NCBI RefSeq assembly: GCF_050176255.1
Contig: NZ_JBFXIE010000034.1
Reading direction: 5' to 3' (one strand)
DNA length: 36,252 bases
DNA from: JBFXIE01 sp050176255
Lineage (GTDB): Bacteria > Pseudomonadota > Gammaproteobacteria > Burkholderiales > Burkholderiaceae_C
Position numbers and translations under genes: made by a program
In this document: piece after piece, positions 1 to 9,009 of the stretch
How positions within the stretch are numbered: the first letter of the stretch is position 1
How the letters are laid out: the number at the start of each line of letters is the position of its first letter
The notes under the pieces: model-generated
The model's database searches: none
Seen by the model: the letters and a program-made list of their open reading frames with translations, nothing else
Told to the model about the DNA's origin: nothing

Positions 1-83
1 GAGGGTGGGATTCGAACCCACGGTAGTGTTGCCACTACGCCTGATTTCGAGTCAGGTACATTCGACCACTCTGCCACCTCTCC
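1..83 (-). tRNA. tRNA-Ser (anticodon CGA), 3' end cut by window edge
   Basis: Read on the minus strand this begins GGAGAGGTGGCAGAGTGGTC and has the long variable arm typical of serine tRNAs. The anticodon loop is CTCGAAA, giving CGA, which reads UCG codons. The T arm (GGTTCGAATCC) is complete. The last three bases of the acceptor stem and the discriminator base lie outside the window. It sits 34 bases downstream of serS on the same strand. An extended -10-like motif lies between the two genes. Confidence 0.95.
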
Positions 84-101
84 TGTGTGTCGAAGCTTAC
101 G

Positions 102-110
102 ATTCTAGCA
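102..110 (-). promoter_or_regulatory. possible extended -10 promoter for tRNA-Ser
   Basis: On the minus strand TGCTAGAAT matches an extended -10 element (TGn followed by a TATAAT-like hexamer). It lies about 18 bases before the tRNA 5' end. No convincing -35 box is seen in the end of serS. The tRNA could instead be transcribed by read-through from serS. Confidence 0.35.
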
Positions 111-117
111 GGTAATT

Positions 118-1434
<1,317 letters not shown>

Positions 1435-1488
1435 ATTCTTCGATTCTAGTGCTCAGGCACCGGTTACACCGACACAGGAGACACGGCC

Positions 1489-2160
1489 ATGTTCTTCGTA
1501 TTTGGCCCTTCGGGGCAGATGTACCGCGGCGGACCGGACAATCTCGCGCAGATCACGCCCGTGCGGCGCGTACAGCGACCGAAGGCGCTGCACTCAGGGG
1601 CCATGTCGGCCGACGCGCCCTCCAGCCCGGCTGCGCCGCCCGCCGCCCTGCCCGGCCCCAGACCCCATTTGCGCAAGGAGGCCGTATCCGCCTACGTACA
1701 GACCGAGCAGGGCCCCGCACAGCAGCGCCAGCCGCTCACGCGTGTGAAAGATGTGATGACCGTGGGCGCCTTGAGCGTGCCGCCCGACGCCCGTCTGAGC
1801 GACGCTTGGCAAACGCTGGCGCAGCAGGGCGTGGCCCAGGCGCCCGTCGTCAACGACCAGGGCCAGGCGGTAGGCCTGCTGCTGCGCGCCGACATGGCAC
1901 CGCTGAATCTGCTGCCCGAGCCCCGCACCATCAGACAAGCCATCGAACTGGCGCGCCGCCCGGTGCCCGAGGTCATGGTCAGCCCCGTGCCGACAGTGGC
2001 CGCCGATACCGAGCTGCGCCGCGTTGCCAAGGTGCTGCTGGACACGGGCCTGCCGGGTCTGCCCGTGACCGACGAGCGTGGGCTGCTGACGGGCTTCATC
2101 TCGCGCACCGACATTCTGCGCGCCGTGGCGGCCGACCCACCGCTGGATTTGTGGAGTTGA
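1489..2160 (+). CDS. CBS-domain pair protein
   Basis: 223 aa. The ATG is preceded by AGGAG at a suitable distance. The first 70 residues are Pro/Ala-rich and probably disordered. Two CBS domains follow, at about residues 83-135 (starting VKDVMTVGALSVPPDARLSD) and 158-215 (starting VPEVMVSPVPTVAADTELRR). Both have the usual pattern of a V-M-motif followed by PVV/PVT and G-x-x-T/D-I. CBS pairs generally bind adenine nucleotides and regulate a partner, but no enzymatic or transport domain is attached here and the partner is unknown. It is divergent from serS and convergent with the next gene, which also carries CBS domains. Whether the two work together is only a guess. Confidence 0.85.
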   Translation: MFFVFGPSGQMYRGGPDNLAQITPVRRVQRPKALHSGAMSADAPSSPAAPPAALPGPRPHLRKEAVSAYVQTEQGPAQQRQPLTRVKDVMTVGALSVPPDARLSDAWQTLAQQGVAQAPVVNDQGQAVGLLLRADMAPLNLLPEPRTIRQAIELARRPVPEVMVSPVPTVAADTELRRVAKVLLDTGLPGLPVTDERGLLTGFISRTDILRAVAADPPLDLWS

Positions 2161-2221
2161 ACGCACGCCTGCGCGCATCCACCGGCGTCAGATCAGACGC
2201 ACCAGCGTCTGCCAAACTGCG

Positions 2222-3550
2222 TCAGTCGCCCATCACGGCCTGATCGCCGGACAGCACCTGCGCTTGCGGGATGCGGCTGGCCAGCACCTTGTCGATGGTT
2301 TTGCCGTCCATGTCCACCACCTCAAACCGCCAGTCCTCCCATTGCACGGTGTCGGTCACCTTGGGCAGCTTGCCGGTCAGCAGCATCACCATGCCGCTGA
2401 GCGTGTGGTAGCGGCCCCGGTCTTCCTCGGGCACGGTGGACAGCTGCAGGCGGTCCTTGAGCTCGGGCACGGGGATGTGGCCGTCCAGCAGCCAGCTGCC
2501 GTCCTCCCGCTCCACGGCCCAGGAATCCTCGGGGTCCTGCGGACGAAACTCGCCGATGATGGCCTCGATCAAGTCCTGCACGGTGACGATGCCCTGCACC
2601 TCGCCGTACTCGTCGATGACGAAGGCCATGTGCACGTCCGACAGGCGGAAGTTCTCCAGCAGCTCACTGGCGCTGATGGTTTCGGGCACGTACAGCGCGG
2701 TGTGCAACGGCTGCGTGGCCAGGTCGCGCGCAGTGGTGTCGCGCACGGCGCGTGACAGCCAGTGGCGCGCGTTGAGCACGCCCAGCGTGTTTTCCATGCC
2801 GCCGCGCACCACCGGAAAACGCGCGTGGTCCGAGTTCTCAACGCGGCGCAGGTTCTCTTCGAACGACTCCTGTACGTCCAGAAACACCACGTCCGCACGC
2901 GGCACCATCAGCGAGCCGATCATGCGGTCGTCCAAGCGGAACACGTTGCGCAGCATCTGGTGCTCGTGCGACTCGATCACGCCGGCGCTGGTGCCCTCGG
3001 CCAGCACGGCATGGATCTCATCCTCGGTCACGGAGCTGCCGACATGCTGCTTCACACCCAGCGCGCGCAGCAAGCCCTCGGTAGATATGGACAGCAGGCG
3101 CACAAAGGGTTTGGTGGCCAGGGCCAGCCAATTGATAGGCCGGGCCACGACGCGCGCCAGGGTCTCGGGGTAGCTTTGACCCAAGCGCTTGGGCACCAGC
3201 TCGCCGATGACAATGGAGAAATAGGTGATCAGCACCACCACCAGGCCGGTAGCCAAGTAGCCGGCCATTTGCGCCTCCACCCCCAGCTGCAGCAGCCAGT
3301 CGCCCAGTGGCTGGGCCAGGGCCGACTCGCCCACGATGCCGTTGAGCACGCCAATCGAGGTGATGCCGATCTGGATGGTGGACATGAAGCGCGTGGGGTC
3401 TTCGCCCAGCTTGACCGCCGCGATGGCACCGCTATCGCCCTCATCGATCAGCTTCTGCAGACGCGTCTTGCGCGCGGAGACCAGAGCCAGCTCGGACATG
3501 GCGAACACGCCATTGAGCAAGATGAGGGCGAACAGTATTGCTATTTCCAT
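2222..3550 (-). CDS. CNNM/CorC-family membrane protein (DUF21-CBS-CorC_HlyC), 'haemolysin family'
   Basis: 442 aa. The N-terminal DUF21 membrane domain (residues 1 to about 190) has segments such as EIAILFALILLNGVFAMSEL and a second around GYLATGLVVVLITYFSIVIG. A CBS pair follows (about 205-340, starting with IGSLMVPRADVVFLDVQ, then HMAFVIDEYGEVQGIVTVQD). The C-terminal CorC_HlyC domain (about 355-435) starts near SWLLDGHIPVPELKDRL. The family is linked to Mg2+/Co2+ or polyamine export and was historically misnamed haemolysin C; the substrate cannot be read from sequence. The ATG at 3550 is the only reasonable start, since an in-frame stop lies about 30 bases upstream. No normal ribosome binding site is seen. 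A small hairpin lies directly before the start. Confidence 0.92.
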   Translation of the reverse strand: MEIAILFALILLNGVFAMSELALVSARKTRLQKLIDEGDSGAIAAVKLGEDPTRFMSTIQIGITSIGVLNGIVGESALAQPLGDWLLQLGVEAQMAGYLATGLVVVLITYFSIVIGELVPKRLGQSYPETLARVVARPINWLALATKPFVRLLSISTEGLLRALGVKQHVGSSVTEDEIHAVLAEGTSAGVIESHEHQMLRNVFRLDDRMIGSLMVPRADVVFLDVQESFEENLRRVENSDHARFPVVRGGMENTLGVLNARHWLSRAVRDTTARDLATQPLHTALYVPETISASELLENFRLSDVHMAFVIDEYGEVQGIVTVQDLIEAIIGEFRPQDPEDSWAVEREDGSWLLDGHIPVPELKDRLQLSTVPEEDRGRYHTLSGMVMLLTGKLPKVTDTVQWEDWRFEVVDMDGKTIDKVLASRIPQAQVLSGDQAVMGD

Positions 3551-3555
3551 ATGCA

Positions 3556-3574
3556 GGGAGCCCAGGAGGCTCCC
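3556..3574 (-). promoter_or_regulatory. 7-bp inverted repeat just upstream of the CNNM/CorC start codon
   Basis: GGGAGCC-N5-GGCTCCC is a perfect 7-bp inverted repeat that ends 5 bases before the ATG. The only GGGAG in the leader lies inside the stem and is too far from the start to be a normal ribosome binding site. It could form a hairpin in the 5' leader. A regulatory role is not shown. Confidence 0.35.
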
Positions 3575-3675
3575 ATGTTGTTAAGAAGCGGAAATTGTAA
3601 GAGCACCTACATTTTTGCCCAGGCAGGCCCCCTGGCACTATGTGCCTTGCCACATAACCGCCGGTGCAGCATCAG

Positions 3676-3732
3676 CATCAAGAGGCGTGCAGCCCTTTTT
3701 GATCAGGCGCTGGCAGCTATGACTTCAATAGC
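3676..3732 (+). repeat. dispersed repeat family A, copy 1
   Basis: It lies in the gap between the CNNM/CorC gene and the end of ispH. The right half, GGCGCTGGCAGCTATGA followed by CAATAGC, matches the other copies closely. The left half (TCAAGAGGCGTGCAGCCC) is more diverged. Plus orientation. The rest of this 193-base gap shows nothing else I can support. Confidence 0.7.
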
Positions 3733-3743
3733 AACCGCCATGC

Positions 3744-4739
3744 TCAGCGCGCTGCAGGGCCCGTCTCCGGAAGGTGCTCGGTGATCTCAAGGCCGGTGAC
3801 GGCGTCGATTTTCAGACCCTTGGGTAGAGGGAACTTCACGGTCTCTTCGATGCCGTTCATCTTGCGCACGGCCACCGCGCCCAGTTCCTTGATGCGCGTG
3901 ATAACGGCCTGTACCAGCACCTCGGGCGCCGAGGCGCCGGCCGTCAGGCCCACACGGGCAATGCCGTCAAACCATTCGTGGCGCAGCTCATCCGCGCTGT
4001 CGATCATGTAGGCGCGCGTGCCCAGGCGTGCGGCCAATTCACGCAGACGGTTGCTGTTGGAGCTGGTCGGGCTGCCCACCACGATGACCAAGTCCACCTG
4101 CGGGCTGAGCAGCTTCACCGCGTCCTGGCGGTTTTGCGTGGCGTAGCAGATGTCTTGCTGCTTGGGCTCGCGGATCTGCGGAAAGCGCTGGCGCACGGCG
4201 GCAGTGATCGCGGCCGCGTCGTCCACGCTCAGGGTGGTCTGCGTGACCACGGCCAGCTTGTCGGTCTGCGCGGGCTGCACGCGGGCCACATCCGCCACGT
4301 CTTCCACCAGGTGGATGCCGTAGTCCAGCTGACCCATGGTGCCTTCGACCTCGGGGTGACCCTTGTGGCCGATCATGATGAACTCGTAGCCCTCCTTGGC
4401 CAACTTGGCCACCTCGACGTGCACCTTGGTCACCAGCGGGCAGGTGGCGTCAAAAACGCGAAAGCCCCGGGCCGTCGCCTCGCCCTGCACCGCCTTGCTC
4501 ACGCCGTGGGCGCTGAACACCAGCGTGGCACCGGGCGGCACGTCAGCCAGGTCTTCGATGAAGATCGCGCCCTTGGCCTTGAGGTCGTTGACCACGAAGG
4601 TGTTGTGCACGATCTCATGGCGCACATAGATGGGGCGGCCAAACTTTTCGAGTGCGCGCTCAACGATCTCGATGGCGCGATCCACCCCCGCGCAAAAGCC
4701 GCGCGGCTCGGCAAGAATGATTTCCTGCGGCTTGTTCAT
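3744..4739 (-). CDS. ispH: 4-hydroxy-3-methylbut-2-enyl diphosphate reductase
   Basis: 331 aa, typical of IspH (LytB). It catalyses the last step of the MEP isoprenoid pathway, reducing HMBPP to IPP and DMAPP with a [4Fe-4S] cluster. The three cluster-ligand cysteines are seen in EPRGFCAGVDRA, FDATCPLVTK and QDICYATQNRQ. Other conserved parts are VRHEIVHN, the GHKGHPEVEGTMGQ segment and GSPTSSNSNRL. I chose the ATG at 4739 because it overlaps the stop of fkpB as TGATG. A GTG one codon earlier also exists. It is co-transcribed with fkpB, a pairing known in many proteobacteria. Confidence 0.98.
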   Translation of the reverse strand: MNKPQEIILAEPRGFCAGVDRAIEIVERALEKFGRPIYVRHEIVHNTFVVNDLKAKGAIFIEDLADVPPGATLVFSAHGVSKAVQGEATARGFRVFDATCPLVTKVHVEVAKLAKEGYEFIMIGHKGHPEVEGTMGQLDYGIHLVEDVADVARVQPAQTDKLAVVTQTTLSVDDAAAITAAVRQRFPQIREPKQQDICYATQNRQDAVKLLSPQVDLVIVVGSPTSSNSNRLRELAARLGTRAYMIDSADELRHEWFDGIARVGLTAGASAPEVLVQAVITRIKELGAVAVRKMNGIEETVKFPLPKGLKIDAVTGLEITEHLPETGPAAR

Positions 4740-5224
4740 CACAGAACGCCGATGATCCGCACCTCGAAGGTGACGGACACACCCGCCAGCGGGTGGTTGA
4801 AGTCAAAGCACACGGCGCCATCGTCTCGCACCTGCATCACCACGCCCGCGTACTGGCCTGTGCCGTCGGGCGTGGGGAACTGAACCACATCGCCCAGGGT
4901 GTATTCCTCGTGGGGGTCGCCCAGGTCGTTGAGCAGCTTCTTGGCCACCCACTGCAGCATGTCGGGGTTGCGCTCGCCAAAGGCCTCGCCCGCAGCCAGC
5001 TCGAAGGTGGCGCGCGCCCCTTCGGGCAGGCCGATCAGGCGCTGCTCCAGCGCAGGCGACAGCTCGCCAGCGCCCACCGACAGGGTGGCGGGTTTGTCGT
5101 TGAAGGTATTGATCACATCACCCGCCGGGCCAGCCAGGCGGTAATGCAGCGTGAGAAACGAGCCCTGCTGCACGATGGGCGTGGCGGGCACGCTGGGGGA
5201 CGAAGTGGATGCGTCTGCGGTCAT
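4739..5224 (-). CDS. fkpB: FKBP-type peptidyl-prolyl cis-trans isomerase (SlpA/FkpB)
   Basis: 161 aa. It contains a SlpA-type FKBP domain interrupted by an insert-in-flap region, which usually gives chaperone activity as well as prolyl isomerisation. Visible landmarks are SFLTLHYRLAGPAGDVINTF, LPEGARATFELAAGEAFGER, and VSVTFEVRIIGVL at the C-terminus. Residues 1-15 are Ser/Thr/Pro-rich. It overlaps ispH by TGATG, so translation is probably coupled. It is divergent from radC across a 74-base gap that holds a TACAAT box on this strand. Confidence 0.95.
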   Translation of the reverse strand: MTADASTSSPSVPATPIVQQGSFLTLHYRLAGPAGDVINTFNDKPATLSVGAGELSPALEQRLIGLPEGARATFELAAGEAFGERNPDMLQWVAKKLLNDLGDPHEEYTLGDVVQFPTPDGTGQYAGVVMQVRDDGAVCFDFNHPLAGVSVTFEVRIIGVL

Positions 5225-5251
5225 GAAAGCTCTCTATAAACTGGCGGTCAT

Positions 5252-5257
5252 TGTAGA
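5252..5257 (-). promoter_or_regulatory. possible -10 box for the fkpB-ispH operon
   Basis: TACAAT on the minus strand, about 27 bases before the fkpB start, fits a -10 hexamer (5 of 6 matches). No good -35 match is found at 16-18 bases. AGAGAG lies between this box and the ATG as a plausible ribosome binding site. Confidence 0.35.
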
Positions 5258-5298
5258 AAACCGGGTAAGCCCCCACGGCCCAGCACCCGCCGCGCCCC

Positions 5299-6012
5299 AT
5301 GTCCCTCAAAGACCTGCCCACCGACGCACAACCGCGCGAAAAGCTGCTTGCGCGCGGGCCCGCCGCGCTGTCCGACGCCGAGCTGCTGGCCATCTTGCTG
5401 CGCACCGGCATCGTGGGCAAGGGCGTGCTGCAACTGGCGCAAGAGTTGCTTGATGACCCCATGCGCGACACCGCCGGGCGCATCACCGGCGGCGGTTTTG
5501 GCGGCATGGCCGGATTGCTGCATGCTGGCGCAGCCGACCTGGCGCGCATCAAGGGCCTGGGACCGGCCAAGCGCGCCGAACTGGTGGCCGTGCTGGAGCT
5601 GGCGCGCCGCGCCATGGCCCAGCAACTGCAAGAGCGCGAGGTGTTCGGCTCACCGGACGCCGTCAAGCACTACCTGCAACTGCACCTGGCCGCCCGCGCG
5701 CACGAGGTGTTTGCCGTGCTGTTCCTGGACAGCCAGAACCGGCTGATCATGATGGAAGAGCTGTTTCGGGGCACTCTCACACAGACCAGCGTCTATCCGC
5801 GCGAAGTGGTGCTGCGCGCCCTGCACCACCACGCGGCAGCCGTGGTGCTGGCGCACAACCACCCCAGCGGCAGCGTGCAGCCCAGCCGCGCCGACGAGGC
5901 CCTGACCCAGACCCTGAAGGCCGCCCTGGCCCTGGTGGACGTGCGCGTGCTCGACCATGTGATCGTGGCGCCGGGCGCAGCGCTTTCCATGGCCGAAAAA
6001 GGACTGGTATGA
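5299..6012 (+). CDS. radC: RadC family JAB/MPN-domain protein
   Basis: 237 aa. The N-terminal helix-hairpin-helix-like part is marked by ARIKGLGPAKRAELVAVLE. The C-terminal RadC/JAB metalloprotease-like domain has the JAMM residues in HNHPSGSVQPSRAD (H-x-H ... S-x-x-D), with the preceding Glu probably in MMEELFRGTL. Despite its name the protein's role in repair is doubtful, and its biochemical activity is not established. The ATG follows a C-rich stretch with no clear ribosome binding site. Its stop overlaps the start of the next gene (ATGA), so it heads a three-gene coupled unit. Confidence 0.95.
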   Translation: MSLKDLPTDAQPREKLLARGPAALSDAELLAILLRTGIVGKGVLQLAQELLDDPMRDTAGRITGGGFGGMAGLLHAGAADLARIKGLGPAKRAELVAVLELARRAMAQQLQEREVFGSPDAVKHYLQLHLAARAHEVFAVLFLDSQNRLIMMEELFRGTLTQTSVYPREVVLRALHHHAAAVVLAHNHPSGSVQPSRADEALTQTLKAALALVDVRVLDHVIVAPGAALSMAEKGLV

Positions 6013-7283
6013 CGCCGCCGCGCCGCCAGCGCGCCGCCTTCGCCCGCCACACTTCGCTGCGCGCGCTGGCGCATGCGCTGCTGCTGACCCTGGTGGCGGG
6101 CTGCGCGCCCGTGGCCACGCAGCTGGCACCATCCACGCACGCAGCGCCGGGCGGCGGACAAGACGGCGCACAACCTGTCGCAAACGACGACGCCCCGCGC
6201 CTGCGCCTGATCGGCACTGCTGCCCTGCCCTCCGGCACCAGCTACGGCGGCACCACCGTGGGCGGGCTGTCGGGCATCGACTACGACCCGGTGCAGGGCC
6301 TGTACCTGCTCATCAGCGACGACCGCTCCATCCACAACCCGGCGCGCATCTACACCGCCCGGCTGCACTACAGCGCCAACGCACTCGCGCCGCCCGAGCT
6401 GACCGGCGTGCGCCAGCTGCTGCACGCCAGCGGCCAGCCCTTTGCCCCGCCGCAGTGGCCCCGCCCCGGCATGGACACGCCCGATCCCGAGGCCGCACGC
6501 TGGCTGCCCGGCGGTCTGCAATTTCTGTGGACCAGCGAGGGCGACTTTGAGCGCGGCTTCGGCCCGCAGCTGCGCGCCAGCCGCGCCGACGGCACGCCCG
6601 TGCGCGACATCGCCCTGCCAGCCAGCTTCACGCCCCGGCGCGGGCGCGGCCCGCGCAACAACGGCACGCTGGAAGGCCTGGCCCTCACGCCCGACGGCCG
6701 CACCGCCTGGCTGGCCATGGAGCTGCCCTGGCGCCAGGACGGCCCCAGTGCCACACCTGCGGCAGCCGGCGCGCCGGTACGCATCACCGCCATCGACGTG
6801 GCCAGCGGCCAGCCGCTGCGCCAGATCGCCTACCAGCCCGACGCCGTGCCCCGGGCCCGCCGCCTGCCCTGGGGCGTGCAGATGAACGGCGTGAGCGAGA
6901 TCCTGGCCGACGGCCCGCACCACCTGCTGGTGCTGGAGCGCGCCTACAGCGCAGGCGCCGGGTTTACCGCGCGGCTGTACCGCATCGACACCCGCGATGG
7001 CAGCGACACGCTGGCGCTGCCCGCACTCGCATCGGCGCCTGACCGCGCCAACCACCGCCCCGCGCCCAAGATGCTGGTGGCCGATTTTGAAGCCCTGGGC
7101 CTGGATGTGGACAACCTGGAAGGAATGGCCTGGGGCCCGCCGCTGGACGGCAACCGCTGCGTTCTGGTGCTGGTGAGCGACGACAACTTCAACCCCGCGC
7201 AGGTCACGCAATTCATTGCAGCCGAATACCTGGCGCCCCCGGGCGGACATGGGCAATGCGGTACAACCGGCAGCAACCCATGA
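6009..7283 (+). CDS. phytase-like / esterase-like beta-propeller lipoprotein
   Basis: 424 aa. A positively charged N-terminus (about residues 1-20) precedes LLLTLVAGCAPV, a lipobox with the acylated Cys near residue 31, so the protein is probably a periplasmic-facing lipoprotein. The rest resembles the phytase-like domain, with landmarks VGGLSGIDYDPVQGLYLLIS, NNGTLEGLALTPDGRTAWLA, VNLEGMAWGP-like text near residue 370 (DNLEGMAWGPPLDG) and LVLVSDDNFN close to the end. The family is usually annotated 'esterase-like activity of phytase'; the substrate is unknown. It overlaps radC by ATGA and the Smr gene by ATGA, so it is probably co-translated with both. Confidence 0.85.
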   Translation: MTPPRRQRAAFARHTSLRALAHALLLTLVAGCAPVATQLAPSTHAAPGGGQDGAQPVANDDAPRLRLIGTAALPSGTSYGGTTVGGLSGIDYDPVQGLYLLISDDRSIHNPARIYTARLHYSANALAPPELTGVRQLLHASGQPFAPPQWPRPGMDTPDPEAARWLPGGLQFLWTSEGDFERGFGPQLRASRADGTPVRDIALPASFTPRRGRGPRNNGTLEGLALTPDGRTAWLAMELPWRQDGPSATPAAAGAPVRITAIDVASGQPLRQIAYQPDAVPRARRLPWGVQMNGVSEILADGPHHLLVLERAYSAGAGFTARLYRIDTRDGSDTLALPALASAPDRANHRPAPKMLVADFEALGLDVDNLEGMAWGPPLDGNRCVLVLVSDDNFNPAQVTQFIAAEYLAPPGGHGQCGTTGSNP

Positions 7284-7948
7284 GCGCCGCACTCACCGCC
7301 CGATCCTTTGCCGATCTCAAGCCCCTGCGCCGCGCCCTGCAACAAGCCGCAGCGCAAGAGGCCGCGCGCGAGCAGCAGCGGCGCGAGGCCCAGTTGCGCG
7401 CGCACGCCGAGCGCCACCTGTTTCAGCAAACCGTAGGCCCGGTGCAGCCCCTCAAGCGCCAGGCAGCGCGCCTGTGGCCGACGCCCGAACCGCCCGAACC
7501 ACTGCCCATGCAGCGCGCGCTGGACGAAGAGCGTGTGCTGCGCGAATCGCTCAGCGACGAGTTCGACGTGACCACGCTGCTGGACGTGGACGATCAGCTG
7601 AGCTTTCGCCGCCCCGGTATCGGCATGGACGTGACGCACAAGCTGCGCGCGGGGCACTGGAGCATCCAGCGCCAGCTGGACCTGCACGGCCTGCGCACCG
7701 ACGAGGCGCGCGAGGCGCTGGGCGAATTCATCCGCGTGGCCCACCGCACCGGCCTGCGCTGCGTGCGCGTAGTGCACGGCAAGGGCCTGGGATCACCGGG
7801 GCGCACCCCGGTGCTCAAAAGCCGGGTGCAGCGCTGGCTGGTGCAAAAGAAAGAAGTGCTGGCCTTCGTGCAGGCCCGCCCGCTGGACGGCGGCGCTGGC
7901 GCGCTGGTGGTGCTGCTGCAGCCGGGGCGGCGCAGGCAGGCGGACTGA
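7280..7948 (+). CDS. Smr-domain protein
   Basis: 222 aa from the ATG that overlaps the previous stop (ATGA). An in-frame ATG at 7256 would add eight residues. The N-terminal part is a charged, Gln/Arg/Ala-rich helix (about 20-60). The C-terminal Smr domain (about 135-215) shows LDLHGLRTDEAREAL, then VRVVHGKGLGSPG, the two diagnostic motifs of MutS2-type Smr domains. Stand-alone Smr proteins are thought to be nucleases or DNA/RNA-binding proteins, but this one has no assigned role. Confidence 0.9.
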   Translation: MSAALTARSFADLKPLRRALQQAAAQEAAREQQRREAQLRAHAERHLFQQTVGPVQPLKRQAARLWPTPEPPEPLPMQRALDEERVLRESLSDEFDVTTLLDVDDQLSFRRPGIGMDVTHKLRAGHWSIQRQLDLHGLRTDEAREALGEFIRVAHRTGLRCVRVVHGKGLGSPGRTPVLKSRVQRWLVQKKEVLAFVQARPLDGGAGALVVLLQPGRRRQAD

Positions 7949-7985
7949 GAAGCTGAGAGTCTTTTACCGATGCCCGACTTGCACG

Positions 7986-8041
7986 TCAAAACAGTCAGCA
8001 GCGCTTATTCAGCAAGCGTCAGCAGCTATCAACCCAATAGC
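7986..8041 (+). repeat. dispersed repeat family A, copy 2
   Basis: TCAAAACAG, then AGCGCTTATTCAGCAAGCG, then CAGCAGCTATC and CAATAGC, closely matching the family. It fills the 100-base gap between two converging genes (Smr and truncated haemoglobin). The inner AGCGCTT/AAGCG arms could form a hairpin and serve as a terminator for either side. That role is inferred. Confidence 0.85.
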
Positions 8042-8048
8042 ACGCAAA

Positions 8049-8453
8049 TCAACCCGTGCGGTTGCGCATCCAGTCTGCCGTACCCATGAAGCTGTCGTTC
8101 AGGCGCGCGCGCAGGGCTGGGGGAACGTGGGTCTCGCCCATGGCCTGATCCATGCAGGCGACCCATTGATCGCGCTCCAGGATGCCGATGGAAAACGGCA
8201 AGTGCCGCGCACGCAAACGCGGGTGGCCAAAACGGTTTTGGTAGTGGTCGGGCCCGCCCAGCCAGCCGCACAGAAACCAAAACAGCTTGTCGCGCGCGTC
8301 ATCCAGGGTGCTGCCGTGGGCGGCGCGCAGCTCGGCGTAGCCGGGCTCCAGGTCCATCAAGTCGTAAAAACGATCCACCAGCTGGCGGATGCGAGGTTCG
8401 CCGCCGATCCAGTCGAAGGGCGTGGCGGGCGGCGTTTGATCAGGTGCAGACAT
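8049..8453 (-). CDS. group II truncated haemoglobin
   Basis: 134 aa. The truncated 2-over-2 globin fold is recognised by FDWIGGEPRIRQLVDRFYDLM (B-helix Tyr near residue 30), the segment FWFLCGWLGGPDHYQNRFGH, the proximal histidine His84 in RARHLPFSIG, and Trp97 (the group II G8 Trp) in ERDQW. Group II proteins bind O2 and NO, and roles in oxygen or nitrosative stress are usual. There is no ribosome binding site before the ATG. An extended -10 element lies only 7 bases upstream, so the mRNA may be leaderless. Confidence 0.95.
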   Translation of the reverse strand: MSAPDQTPPATPFDWIGGEPRIRQLVDRFYDLMDLEPGYAELRAAHGSTLDDARDKLFWFLCGWLGGPDHYQNRFGHPRLRARHLPFSIGILERDQWVACMDQAMGETHVPPALRARLNDSFMGTADWMRNRTG

Positions 8454-8460
8454 GGCCGCG

Positions 8461-8469
8461 ATTGTAGCA
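8461..8469 (-). promoter_or_regulatory. extended -10 promoter element of the truncated haemoglobin gene
   Basis: TGCTACAAT on the minus strand is an extended -10 motif. The hexamer ends 7 bases before the ATG, which places transcription start at or within a base or two of the start codon. No clear -35 box is found. Confidence 0.45.
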
Positions 8470-8513
8470 AACCGGCCAATGGCGACCAGGTCTGCAGCCG
8501 GCTGCGGGGTCGA

Positions 8514-8900
8514 TCAGCGCAGGCCCTGCGCCTCGGCCCTGGACTGGCATTCAATGCAGCGCGCGGCAGACGGCTGGGCCAGCAGGCGGGACGCGCCCAC
8601 GGGCTGGCCACAGTCGGTGCATTCGCCGTAGCTGCCCTCGGCCATGCGGGCCAGCGCGGCGCGCACGGCCACCAGCTCGTCGTGATCGCGCGTGGCTTCG
8701 GCGTCGCGCACGGTGTCCAGGGCAATGCGGTCGGCCTGGGCCAGCAGGTCGTCGCCCGTCTCGCGGTCCACGCGCTCGGCGGATGCGGTTCGCGTCTCAT
8801 GCTTGGCCTGACCCAGCTCGGTCAGCAGTTGTTCCTTGCGCTGCTCCAGCGTGTCGCGCAATTGCGCGCATTGGGCTTCAGTGAGTGTGGTGTTGTCCAT
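8514..8900 (-). CDS. DksA/TraR-type zinc-finger protein
   Basis: 128 aa from the ATG at 8900, chosen because AAGGAC lies 9 bases upstream; longer upstream readings have no such site. The N-terminal half is a helical hairpin rich in Glu, Gln, Arg and Ala. The C-terminal C4 zinc finger is visible as ECTDCGQPVG ... CIECQSRAE (Cys-x2-Cys ... Cys-x2-Cys). Relatives bind RNA polymerase through its secondary channel and affect transcription with or without ppGpp. This is a short DksA paralogue rather than DksA itself. It follows the kinase-like gene on the same strand after 109 bases in which I see nothing definite. Confidence 0.88.
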   Translation of the reverse strand: MDNTTLTEAQCAQLRDTLEQRKEQLLTELGQAKHETRTASAERVDRETGDDLLAQADRIALDTVRDAEATRDHDELVAVRAALARMAEGSYGECTDCGQPVGASRLLAQPSAARCIECQSRAEAQGLR

Positions 8901-9009
8901 GACCTTGTCCTTCTGATGCAGACGGGTGTCCATGTTGACACACATGGCGACGGCAATGGCACTGCGGTTGTCCCCACGCAGCCCGCGAGGTTGCCGGATT
9001 TGATTTTTG

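Noticed and set aside
2161..2221. Terminator between the converging CBS and CNNM/CorC genes
   Set aside because: Two alternative 5-bp GCGTC/GACGC stems can be drawn, but they are short and have no T-tract on either strand.
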